From: GCA-002050365 sp038235165
Lineage (GTDB): Bacteria; Acidobacteriota; Blastocatellia; Pyrinomonadales; Pyrinomonadaceae
Direction of reading: 5' to 3'
Assembly: GCA_038235165.1 (NCBI GenBank)
Contig: JBBSUG010000020.1
Coordinates: forward strand, 16,099-80,098
Length of the DNA stretch: 64,000 bases
This document shows, one piece after another, positions 33,018 to 40,378 of this stretch. A program made the translations under genes and the position numbers. Each line of letters opens with the position of its first letter. Positions within the stretch are counted from its first letter, which is position 1. The notes under the pieces are model-generated. The model saw only the letters and a list, made by a program, of their open reading frames with translations, was not told where the DNA came from and ran no database searches.

Positions 33018-34304
33018 TTATTGAAATTTCAAATCGTTGACCGCCCGGTTCTGTGCTTCTTCGATTTCCTTTTGTTTAACGCCTTCGCGCCCGTCATATT
33101 TGAGAAATTTCGGCAAAAAAGCCGCCGTCATTCCGACCGCCGCGACGCATAAGATTCCGCCGGAAACAATCGCCGTTTTTACGCCGTAATGTTCGGCGAC
33201 AATACCCATTTTAGCACTTCCGAGCATCGGTCCGGTCAAGTATGACATCATTTCGATACTGGCGAGCCGTCCGCGCAGAAAATTCGGGATCGTTTGATTC
33301 CAGATCGAACCGCGAAAAATGCCCGAAATCATATCACAAAAACCAGCCGCGCCGAGAAACAACAGCGCAAACACGAGGCTGTCTGACATTCCGAAAAAGG
33401 CAATCGCCACGCCCCACAAAATCGCCGCAGTCGTCACGAGCAACCCGTGCCGGTGAACATTTTTCGTCCAGCCGGAAGTCAAACTTGCCAAAAGCGCACC
33501 CGCCGCAATCGCCGCCGGGAAAAAACCGACGTATCTGTCGCCGTAAATTCCCGCAAGTGCCGGATATAATGCCTGCGGCATCGCAAAAAACATCGCGCCG
33601 ATGTCAATCAAATATGTTCCCGTCAATTCCTGCCGACTCAGCGCGTACTTCCAGCCTTTGATGATACTTTGCAAACTCGGACGTTCGGCGTTTTCGGGCG
33701 GCGCGACGACATTTAGCAAAAATACGGCGATCAGCGACGCGATAAATGTGAACAAATCAATCGTATAGGCAATTGCCGGAGAAAACTGCGTGGCGATAAT
33801 TCCGGCAATCGCCGGGGATATAATCGCGCCGAAGCTGTACCGAATCGAATTCAACGCCATCACCGCCGACATCAAATCGTTGGGAATAATTTTTTGAATA
33901 AAAGATTCAAACGCCGGACGCTGAATCGCCGCAAAACCCGCGTGAAGCGCGACCGCCACAAACAACAGCCAGATATGCGGATTCGGCAGCAGCGAATTGA
34001 TTAATAAAATCGCCGTCACGGAAGTTTGCCCGATTTCCGTCAGGCGCAGCATCTTCCGTTTGTCGAGCGCGTCAGCCAATGCGCCGCCGATGAAGGCAAG
34101 ACACACCATCGGCACGAATTCGGCGAGATAGAGATAACCGACCATCGCGCTTGATTGCGTCAGTTGATACATCTGCCACGGCACGACGATAAACGTCATC
34201 ATCGAACCGAAAAAAGAAACAAGCTGACCGAAAAAGAGCAGCCGATAATCGCGCGATATTTTGAGCGGCGAGATGTCCACCGCCATTTTTTTCAACCAAC
34301 TCAT
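33018..34304 (-). CDS. MFS transporter, EntS-like
   Basis: This 428-residue major facilitator protein has about 12 membrane segments. The N-terminal YRLLFFGQLVSFFGSMMTFIVVPWQMY and the loop GGALADALDKRKML between segments 2 and 3 (the MFS motif A position) place it near enterobactin exporter EntS and MFS_3 proteins. It is likely an exporter of small molecules; the substrate is unknown. Its ATG overlaps the stop of the hydrolase fragment by 4 bases, which suggests an operon with the damaged genes upstream. Confidence 0.88.
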   Translation of the reverse strand: MSWLKKMAVDISPLKISRDYRLLFFGQLVSFFGSMMTFIVVPWQMYQLTQSSAMVGYLYLAEFVPMVCLAFIGGALADALDKRKMLRLTEIGQTSVTAILLINSLLPNPHIWLLFVAVALHAGFAAIQRPAFESFIQKIIPNDLMSAVMALNSIRYSFGAIISPAIAGIIATQFSPAIAYTIDLFTFIASLIAVFLLNVVAPPENAERPSLQSIIKGWKYALSRQELTGTYLIDIGAMFFAMPQALYPALAGIYGDRYVGFFPAAIAAGALLASLTSGWTKNVHRHGLLVTTAAILWGVAIAFFGMSDSLVFALLFLGAAGFCDMISGIFRGSIWNQTIPNFLRGRLASIEMMSYLTGPMLGSAKMGIVAEHYGVKTAIVSGGILCVAAVGMTAAFLPKFLKYDGREGVKQKEIEEAQNRAVNDLKFQ

Positions 34305-34744
34305 TCGGCTTTTTTATCTTTTTTCTGCTCTGACAAATTTTCAGTCAAAAATTTTATCGTCCGTCCCCACGCGAGTTTCGCGGCTTCGGCGTTGTAACGC
34401 GCTTCGTTCGTATCGTTGTGAAAAGCGTGATTGACACCTTCATACATATACAGTTCGTATTTCACATTATTTTTCTTCAACGCCGCTTCATACGCCGGAA
34501 TTCCCGCATCAATTCGTCCGTCGAGACCGGCGTAATGAAGCTGAACGGCGGCTTTTATTTTCGTCACTTCTTCCGCTTTCGGCTGTCCGCCGTAAAAAGC
34601 CACTGCCGCTTTTAAGTTTGCCGCGTTGACGGCAAGCTGATTCGCCATCGAACCGCCCCAGCAAAAACCGACGCAGCCGACATTGCCGTTGGAATTTTTG
34701 TAACTTTGTAAATAATTAACCGCCGCGACGAAATCTCCGACAGT
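34301..34744 (-). pseudogene. Dienelactone hydrolase, 5'-truncated
   Basis: The open frame holds the C-terminal 147 residues of a dienelactone-hydrolase-family alpha/beta hydrolase and is closed upstream by an in-frame TGA at 34745-34747. The triad is still present: Cys in GFCWGGS, Asp in AGLDGRID and His in VNHAFHND. The first about 130 residues of the fold are missing, and no start codon precedes VGDFVAAVNYLQ. An internal ATG at 34648 would leave out the nucleophile. I read it as a gene fragment. The neighbour upstream also has missing sequence, so one local deletion event or an assembly fault may explain both. Confidence 0.7.
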
Positions 34745-34775
34745 TCAAAATTGTTTCACTCAATTCTAACTCATT

Positions 34776-35153
34776 TTACTCGGTAATTCCGATAATCACG
34801 CCGAAATTTCCGTCCGTCTGTGTGATATTTTCTTCCGGCGCATACATTCTCGAAACAAAGCCGTCGAGGTAAAGAGCGTTGCGGCATCCAGCGGGTTTAC
34901 GGTCTTCCTGATACATTCCGCTGTTCATCGCAAACCGCAGTTTTTTGCCCTGCTTAGCGGCGTGTTGTTTGAGATTTTCAAGACTGCCGAAATTCTCGCC
35001 CGTCCCGTTTTTCCAATAAAATTCGATGTTCGCCGTTTTTGCATCAATCGTAAATGCCGTGAAGGTTTCCTCAATTTTGGTGTTGACATCCTGCCGGTGA
35101 AGCAGAAAACCGGCAAAGAGAACAAAAAACAAGATTTTGATTAATATTTTCAT
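34776..35153 (-). CDS. DUF2233/phosphodiester-glycosidase-like protein with internal deletion
   Basis: This 125-residue product has a signal peptide, then the normal front of a DUF2233 (NAGPA-like) domain up to FAMNSGMYQEDRKP. It jumps directly to what looks like the C-terminal part of the same domain, CRNALYLDGFVSRMYAPE and FGVIIGITE. Roughly 80-100 residues expected between are absent, so the fold should not form. The reading frame is kept, and its ATG overlaps the cca stop by 4 bases. I would treat it as a degraded gene unless short homologues exist. Confidence 0.6.
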   Translation of the reverse strand: MKILIKILFFVLFAGFLLHRQDVNTKIEETFTAFTIDAKTANIEFYWKNGTGENFGSLENLKQHAAKQGKKLRFAMNSGMYQEDRKPAGCRNALYLDGFVSRMYAPEENITQTDGNFGVIIGITE

Positions 35154-36532
35154 TTGCCGCCGATTATTGTTTCCGCTTCCGCTATCGCATCCTCGACGTT
35201 CGTAATGTTGCCGTCAAGCTGTAATTCGTACACCGCTTGAATTATGTCGCCGAATTCTTTCGATGGTTTTAAACCGAGTTCGATCAAATGTCTGCCCATC
35301 AAAAGCGGTTCGGGGGCTTTGTTTTCGATCTGTAAATTTCTCACACGTTCGATAAACCATTCCTGCGCTTTCGCGTCGAACCATTTTTCACGCGGCAGCC
35401 AATCCGGGTTTCTGCCCAAAGAATCGGCTTTGGAAACTCGGTACAGCAAATCCGGCTCGACCTTTCGCGCTAACCTGCGAAATGCTCCGTCCCCCGGCTG
35501 AGATTTGTAAAACATTCCCGGCAGCAAATGGTAACGGACGAGTTGGATGATTTGTTCGCGCACGTCGAAACCGTTGATCGTATAAATTCCGAGCGTGTCC
35601 AAAAATGAAATCGTCGGCGCGACACCGGCTTCGTCGTGCGCGTGTGAACGCCAGCGACCGTCAAAAAACTTCGTCGTCGCCGGTTTCCCGAAATCGTGCG
35701 CGATTGCCGCCAGCATCACCGTCACTTTTTTCGGGTATGGCAAATCGTCAATCAATTTTGCCGCTTCGTCAACGACCATCAGCGTATGCACGTCAACATT
35801 TCCCTCAGGATGCCATTCCGCTTCCTGCGGCACGCCGACGAGTGCGACGAGTTCGGGAAACAGTTGATTCGCCACATTCAAATCATAAAAATACTGCAAC
35901 CCGACGGACGGTGTGGCTGATTTCAAAAGCAGTTTTTCGAATTCGCCCCAAATGCGTTCCTTCGGCAGATCGGTTAAATCAATTGTGCGGCAAATCTCAA
36001 CGGTTTCCGCATCAATCGTAAAATTAAACCGCGCCGCAAACTGCGCCGCCCGCAACACTCTAAGCGAATCTTCGGCGAAAGTTTCTTTTGAAACGACACG
36101 CAGAACTTTGTTTTCGATGTCTTTTCGTCCATTAAAAGGATCAATAATCTCGCCGGTCAGCGCGTCTTGCATAATCGCGTTGATCGTAAAATCGCGGCGT
36201 TTGGCGGCTTCGGCAAAAGACATATTCGGGTCACCTTCGACAACGAAACCTTTGTGTCCGCGCCCGGTTTTTCGTTCGCGGCGCGGCAGCGCGACATCCA
36301 AATCATCGCCGATTTTGTAAACCGTGAACGCTTCGCCAACTGCATCAACTTTCCCGAATCCGTCGAGAATTCCCCTTAGTTTCGGCGGTTCGATGCCGTA
36401 GATTTCCAAATCGAAATCCTTCGGCGCAATATTCATCAAACCGTCGCGCACACAGCCGCCGACGAGCATCGCACGTCCGCCGTTTTGCTTGACGATTTCG
36501 GCAAGTTTGATGACTTTTTTGGGTAAATTCAT
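35150..36532 (-). CDS. cca: CCA tRNA nucleotidyltransferase / HD-domain protein
   Basis: This 460-residue class II nucleotidyltransferase has the head motif LVGGCVRDGLM, the catalytic DFDLEIYG (two Asp), the RRDFTINAIM motif and the arm region EDSLRVLRAAQFAARF. An HD-type phosphohydrolase domain follows at about 230-340 (VDVHTLMVVDEAAKL, LAAIAHDFGKP). The family adds or repairs the CCA end of tRNA, or acts as poly(A) polymerase; the two cannot always be told apart by eye. It is first in a run with the DUF2233 gene. Confidence 0.85.
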   Translation of the reverse strand: MNLPKKVIKLAEIVKQNGGRAMLVGGCVRDGLMNIAPKDFDLEIYGIEPPKLRGILDGFGKVDAVGEAFTVYKIGDDLDVALPRRERKTGRGHKGFVVEGDPNMSFAEAAKRRDFTINAIMQDALTGEIIDPFNGRKDIENKVLRVVSKETFAEDSLRVLRAAQFAARFNFTIDAETVEICRTIDLTDLPKERIWGEFEKLLLKSATPSVGLQYFYDLNVANQLFPELVALVGVPQEAEWHPEGNVDVHTLMVVDEAAKLIDDLPYPKKVTVMLAAIAHDFGKPATTKFFDGRWRSHAHDEAGVAPTISFLDTLGIYTINGFDVREQIIQLVRYHLLPGMFYKSQPGDGAFRRLARKVEPDLLYRVSKADSLGRNPDWLPREKWFDAKAQEWFIERVRNLQIENKAPEPLLMGRHLIELGLKPSKEFGDIIQAVYELQLDGNITNVEDAIAEAETIIGGK

Positions 36533-36546
36533 TTAATTCAAATGAT

Positions 36547-36623
36547 TGTAGAGACGATCGCTTGTGGTCGCCCGCCGCTTGAGCAATCAAACGAACGAGC
36601 GAGGACAAGCCATCGCCCCTACA
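36547..36623. repeat. Imperfect inverted-repeat element
   Basis: Arms of 25 bases (36547-36571 and 36599-36623) pair at 20 of 25 positions around a 27-base loop, in the gap between glyS and cca. The arms begin TGTAGAGACGAT and end ATCGCCCCTACA. The layout recalls the family at 11457/14223/40245, but the sequence is different. Confidence 0.6.
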
Positions 36624-36640
36624 TTTTCACCGCCAATATT

Positions 36641-38038
36641 TTAGCTCAAACGCTTTTGCAAATATCCCTTCAACTCAGCAAATGAAACCCGCTCCTGTTC
36701 CCAAGTATCTCTATCTCTGACGGTTACGGCGTTATCTTCTAAACTTTCGTGGTCAACTGTGACGCAGAACGGCGTGCCGATTTCATCCTGCCGCGCGTAA
36801 AGTTTGCCGATGCCGCCGGTGTCGTCGTAAACGGTTCGCATCGCGGGCAATAATTGTTTTTTCAAATCCTTTGCCATTGCAACGATTTCCGGTTTGTTTT
36901 TGGCTAACGGCAGAACGGCAACTTTGATCGGCGCGAGTTCGGGTTTTAATTTTAGAATAACGCGCGTTTCGCCTTTATCGTTTGTTTTTTCCGTGTAAGC
37001 GTCCATCAAAACGGCAAGCAGAGTTCGATTGACACCGACCGCCGGTTCGATGACATACGGATAAAAACGCTGTTTTGTCGCTTCGTCGAAATACGATAGA
37101 TCTTCAGTCGAATCGCTGTTTATTCGTTTGCCTTCCGCGTCTTCCGGTTTTTTCGAGTGCGCTTTTAGGTCGAAATCCTTGCGGTTGGCGATTCCCATCA
37201 ATTCGTCGAACTGTTTTTCCTCGTCGGCGCGTTCGGGGAAAAAGCGGTATAAAATATCAACCGTTCGTTCGGCGTAATGCGCGAGTTCTTCTTTAGTTTG
37301 TTCATACAATTTCAAATTTTCCGATGAAATTCCCAAAGTGTTGAACCATTTTTGAAACTCATCAATAAATTCCTGCATAATTCCGGGTGCTTCTTCCGGT
37401 TTGCAAAAATATTCCATTTCCATCTGCTCGAATTCGCGTGTGCGGAAAATAAAATTTCCCGGCGTGACTTCGTTGCGAAATGCTTTGCCGATCTGCGCGA
37501 TGCCGAACGGAAGTTTTCTTCTCGAAGTATCCAGCACATTTTTGAAATTGATAAAAATTCCCTGTGCCGTCTCCGGTCTGAGATATGCCAAGGCTGATTC
37601 GTCTTCGTCAGATGAAATCGCGCCGACGGTCGTTTTGAACATCAGATTAAACTCACGCGCATCGGTCAAATCGCATTCTTTATCTTCGCCCGGATGAACT
37701 GAAGGGTGTTTCGTGCAGACGACATCCTGTAATTTATCAAGCCGAAATCTGCCTTTGCAAATGCGGCAATCGACCAGCGGATCGCTGAAAGTCGTTTCGT
37801 GTCCGCTGTATTTCCAGACATTGCGGTTTTGAATAATCGAAGAATCCAAGCCTTCGATGTCGTCGCGTTCGTGGACGAGCCATCGCCACCAACTGCGTTT
37901 GATGTTGTTTGCAAGTTCCACGCCGAGCGAGCCGTAATCCCACGAACTTCCCAAGCCGCCGTAAATGTCCGAGGCGGGAAAAACGAATCCGCGCCGTTTT
38001 GAAAGCGATACGATTGTTTCGATATTTGGTGCTGTCAT
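36641..38038 (-). CDS. glyS: Glycyl-tRNA synthetase, single-chain class II type
   Basis: This 465-residue dimeric-type glycyl-tRNA synthetase carries typical motifs: RRGFVFPASDIYGGLGS at the start, SWWRWLVHERDD, FNLMFKTTVG, LRPETAQGIFINFKNV (motif 2 region), FRNEVTPGNFIFRTREFEQMEMEYF and the C-terminal anticodon-binding domain from about 360 (IKVAVLPLAKNKPE). The zinc-like segment CRICKGRF...CTKH is present. This is the GlyQS type, not the alpha2beta2 type. It is essential for translation. Confidence 0.95.
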   Translation of the reverse strand: MTAPNIETIVSLSKRRGFVFPASDIYGGLGSSWDYGSLGVELANNIKRSWWRWLVHERDDIEGLDSSIIQNRNVWKYSGHETTFSDPLVDCRICKGRFRLDKLQDVVCTKHPSVHPGEDKECDLTDAREFNLMFKTTVGAISSDEDESALAYLRPETAQGIFINFKNVLDTSRRKLPFGIAQIGKAFRNEVTPGNFIFRTREFEQMEMEYFCKPEEAPGIMQEFIDEFQKWFNTLGISSENLKLYEQTKEELAHYAERTVDILYRFFPERADEEKQFDELMGIANRKDFDLKAHSKKPEDAEGKRINSDSTEDLSYFDEATKQRFYPYVIEPAVGVNRTLLAVLMDAYTEKTNDKGETRVILKLKPELAPIKVAVLPLAKNKPEIVAMAKDLKKQLLPAMRTVYDDTGGIGKLYARQDEIGTPFCVTVDHESLEDNAVTVRDRDTWEQERVSFAELKGYLQKRLS

Positions 38039-38046
38039 AATTAGTT

Positions 38047-38171
38047 TTTTGTCCTTTGTTATTTTGGTACAGATTCTTTAGAACATTGATGTTGATGAAA
38101 AAACAGAAGCGTAAAATTATGTCAAAGCGTTGATTTTACAACGAACAAACAAAAAAGGACAAAGGACAAAA
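38047..38171. repeat. Paired 7-base repeats in the glyS leader
   Basis: TTTTGTCCTTTGT at 38047-38059 pairs perfectly with ACAAAGGACAAAA at 38159-38171, so the spacer upstream of glyS can fold into a long stem-loop. The units are TTTGTCC-type heptads of the same kind as those in the ribosomal spacers. Confidence 0.65.
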
Positions 38172-38199
38172 CAAAAAAAAGGACGACCGAAGCCGTCCT
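38172..38199 (-). terminator. Rho-independent terminator after the PEGA gene
   Basis: On the minus strand AGGACGGC and GTCGTCCT pair around a TTCG tetraloop, with one G-U pair, and a run of T follows. It ends the gene whose stop is at 38223. Confidence 0.85.
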
Positions 38200-38222
38200 G
38201 ATAAATTCAAATTTGCAGCTTT

Positions 38223-39176
38223 TTACTGCGGCACGGGCGGCTGCGCTCCCGGCGGAATAATCCACAATTCATACATCGTTTGAGCGCGGGTTCCCCAATT
38301 CGTGATAACGATGCGGCGCGGATCAAGACCGCGTGTTTTGACTAAATAATCGAGCGTGCGTTTGCTGAGTTTATCAACATTGCGCGTCTTGATGCTCAGT
38401 TTGTCGGTTCCCTGATACATAATGATATAGCCCTGCGAATCAGGATTATTTTGCAGTTCGATGGCGAAAGCGTCGAGTCGGGCTTTGTCGTCGTCAAAGG
38501 CAAGTGACTGGAATTCGTCAAATTTGCGCGGCGACGGCGGCAGCGGTTTCTTCTCAACAATGGTCGGCACCGAAATTCTCTGGCGGCAAGTCGCGTCATA
38601 CACGCCGTCGTTGACATCGAGATCGGCGGTGATCGTTTGTCCGCCCATTCCGGTCGTATCAACTGTAATCGAAGGCGTTCCGAGCCCGCTGGTCACGTTG
38701 ACATTATTCGGCGAAATCGCCCAATTGTAAAGCACCGGAATCGCGCCCGTCGTGACGGTATTAAAAGATGCAAACGTAATCAAATCGCCTTCAATGACGC
38801 TTTGCGGTCCGTCAAGCTGAATATTATACGGACACGCCCGACTCGTCGTTTCTTCAACAATTTTCAGACAAATGCAATTTTTGACATCTTTTCTGATCTC
38901 GATCTGTTTGGAATATCTTTTGCCGTCGGGTCCTTCGACATCGAGTTGATGAAAACCCGGTGTCAGGTAAAATTCCGACGGCGTGTTGACTCCGCTCATC
39001 CCGACGAGCTGCCCGTCAATCTTCACCGGGTATGAAACCGGTGTGGTTCTGATAGTCAAAGTACCCGTGTTTTTCGGTCTCTTCGTGTCTTTTTTATCGG
39101 CGGCGAAAACCGTCGAAAAACTCAGTGTTAAAATCAAACCGATCACAAACAGAATATTGTATTTGATGTTTCGCAT
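38223..39176 (-). CDS. Secreted protein with PEGA, PKD-like and OmpA-like domains
   Basis: This 317-residue protein has a signal peptide (cleavage after VFAA near residue 26). A PEGA-type beta domain lies at about 38-95 (YPVKIDGQLVGMSG, FYLTPGFHQLDVEG), and a PKD-like Ig fold at about 115-205 (GPQSVIEGDLITFASF, VLYNWAISP). The C-terminal region at about 220-305 resembles OmpA_C in layout (KARLDAFAIELQNNPDSQGYI, KRTLDYLVKTRGLDPRRI), but the peptidoglycan-binding residues are not all clear. The ATG at 39176 has a GAGGAAAG ribosome site, better than the one at 39200. Its likely place is the periplasm or outer membrane. Confidence 0.8.
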   Translation of the reverse strand: MRNIKYNILFVIGLILTLSFSTVFAADKKDTKRPKNTGTLTIRTTPVSYPVKIDGQLVGMSGVNTPSEFYLTPGFHQLDVEGPDGKRYSKQIEIRKDVKNCICLKIVEETTSRACPYNIQLDGPQSVIEGDLITFASFNTVTTGAIPVLYNWAISPNNVNVTSGLGTPSITVDTTGMGGQTITADLDVNDGVYDATCRQRISVPTIVEKKPLPPSPRKFDEFQSLAFDDDKARLDAFAIELQNNPDSQGYIIMYQGTDKLSIKTRNVDKLSKRTLDYLVKTRGLDPRRIVITNWGTRAQTMYELWIIPPGAQPPVPQ

Positions 39177-39226
39177 CTTCTTTCCTCTAATTTTTTGCAA
39201 GCAATTTTTAATTTTGCTTCGATCTA

Positions 39227-39255
39227 ATGCCCGTCGAATGTTTTGACGACGGCAT
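39227..39255. other. Hairpin between PEP-CTERM and PEGA genes
   Basis: ATGCCCGTCG and CGACGGCAT pair with one bulged C, and T6 follows on the plus strand only. No plus-strand gene ends here, so its role is unclear; on the minus strand it may be an RNA processing or stability hairpin after the PEP-CTERM gene. Confidence 0.4.
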
Positions 39256-39297
39256 TTTTTCCATAAACGATTGATCTATTTCGCCCGACAAATTTTA

Positions 39298-39924
39298 TTA
39301 TTCAATTTCATCGGAATCTTTTTTGCCGAATTTTCTGCGTGCCGCCAAACCGATACTGGCAAGTCCGGTTCCGAACAGCAGCAGCGTCATCGGTTCCGGC
39401 ACGGTTTCCGGCGGAGTCGGCGACATCGTTGGAGTCGGGGTCGGAGTCATATCATTCGGGGTCGGGGTCATCGTCGGACTCATCGAACCGGGCGGTGTTT
39501 GAGTCGGAGTCGGCGTGTTTTTGTCTTTACCACGCGGTATTAAAAAAAGCAGCGGAACCGCCGCCAGACCCAATAATGCGTAGTAGGGAAACTTTTTGCC
39601 GACAATTTGAGGCTGTTCGCAGTCGCAAACGTCGTCTTCGACAATTTCCGATCTCGTTTCGATAATGACGCGATCATCTTGCGGCGGCGCGGCTGTTTTA
39701 TTTTTACCGGAACTCTCGTCGCCGTCTTTATCGTCTCCGGAGACATCGCCGCCGACCAACCGTAATTGCGAAAAATTGCCGGTGTTGGCTTTCCCCGGTT
39801 TCGCGTTAATAACTTGCACGACTTGATTAAATTTGACCGGCGCGGCATTTGCCATTGTCACCGCCATCAACACTGAAAACGTCGTCATAACCGAAAGAAC
39901 AAATCTTATTCTAAAATTTTTCAT
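39298..39924 (-). CDS. PEP-CTERM sorting-domain protein
   Basis: This 208-residue protein has a signal peptide (cleavage after ANAA near 26), a central hydrophobic segment (KKFPYYALLGLAAVPLLFLIPRG), and a Thr/Pro-rich linker of repeated TPTP and MSPT units. A canonical C-terminal sorting signal follows: VPEP at 175-178, the hydrophobic MTLLLFGTGLASIGLAA and the basic RRKFGKK, with a longer acidic tail than usual. Such proteins are processed by an exosortase and anchored or released at the surface, often with exopolysaccharide. No exosortase is in the window. I chose the ATG at 39924, with an AAGGA ribosome site, over a GTG at 39972. Confidence 0.88.
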   Translation of the reverse strand: MKNFRIRFVLSVMTTFSVLMAVTMANAAPVKFNQVVQVINAKPGKANTGNFSQLRLVGGDVSGDDKDGDESSGKNKTAAPPQDDRVIIETRSEIVEDDVCDCEQPQIVGKKFPYYALLGLAAVPLLFLIPRGKDKNTPTPTQTPPGSMSPTMTPTPNDMTPTPTPTMSPTPPETVPEPMTLLLFGTGLASIGLAARRKFGKKDSDEIE

Positions 39925-40161
39925 TTCCTTAATTTTTCCTGGATGAACTTTGATCTGTGTCAGATACAACACAATTACAAGTCTCAGATTGACCTGTTTA
40001 TCTTGCCCTATCGAGATTTACCGGCAACTATACCAAAAAGTCGTCAGAATTGCACACTGTTTTTGATATTATTATCACTTTTCCGAAGATAATACCAGCC
40101 GTCCACCAAAAAGAAACACTGAATAAAGATAGTCTTCCAAATTTTTGGTGATTTTTTAAAT

Positions 40162-40188
40162 AAAAAAAAGGCGGAACAGTTTCCGCCT
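40162..40188 (-). terminator. Rho-independent terminator of the rpsO-pnp unit
   Basis: On the minus strand AGGCGGAA and TTCCGCCT form a perfect 8-bp stem with a 4-base loop followed by T8. It lies 190 bases after the pnp stop, beyond repeat copy C, so the repeat would be transcribed as part of the pnp 3' end. Confidence 0.88.
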
Positions 40189-40244
40189 GAAAATTATCAC
40201 TAAACTACAGAGATAATAATAATTTAAGATTTTGGATTTAAAAC

Positions 40245-40372
40245 GGAGCGTGGACGGCTCGTCCGCCAACGAGCGACAGCGAAGTTACATTCGTCATCAG
40301 TGAATTTCACATAGAAAAACGAAGACAACGCCTCGCTGCGCTGGCGTTTGGCGGACGAGCCGTCCGCGCTCC
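40245..40372. repeat. Inverted-repeat element, copy C
   Basis: A 128-base element with 25-base terminal inverted repeats (40245-40269, 40348-40372) that pair at all but one position, where a G-U pair is possible in one RNA strand. The inner hairpin AACGCC/GGCGTT has the loop TCGCTGCGCT (40327-40348). It has the same orientation as copy A. It begins 6 bases from the pnp stop. Confidence 0.82.
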
Positions 40373-40378
40373 TTTTTT

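Larger units (their letters stand above)
39925..40378. other. 454-base spacer between pnp and the PEP-CTERM gene
   Basis: The spacer contains repeat copy C (40245-40372) and the pnp terminator (40162-40188). The left part, 39925-40160, is A/T-rich and should carry the promoter of the PEP-CTERM gene; I found no sigma-54 match and no strong -35/-10 pair there. No coding sequence is seen. Confidence 0.5.
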
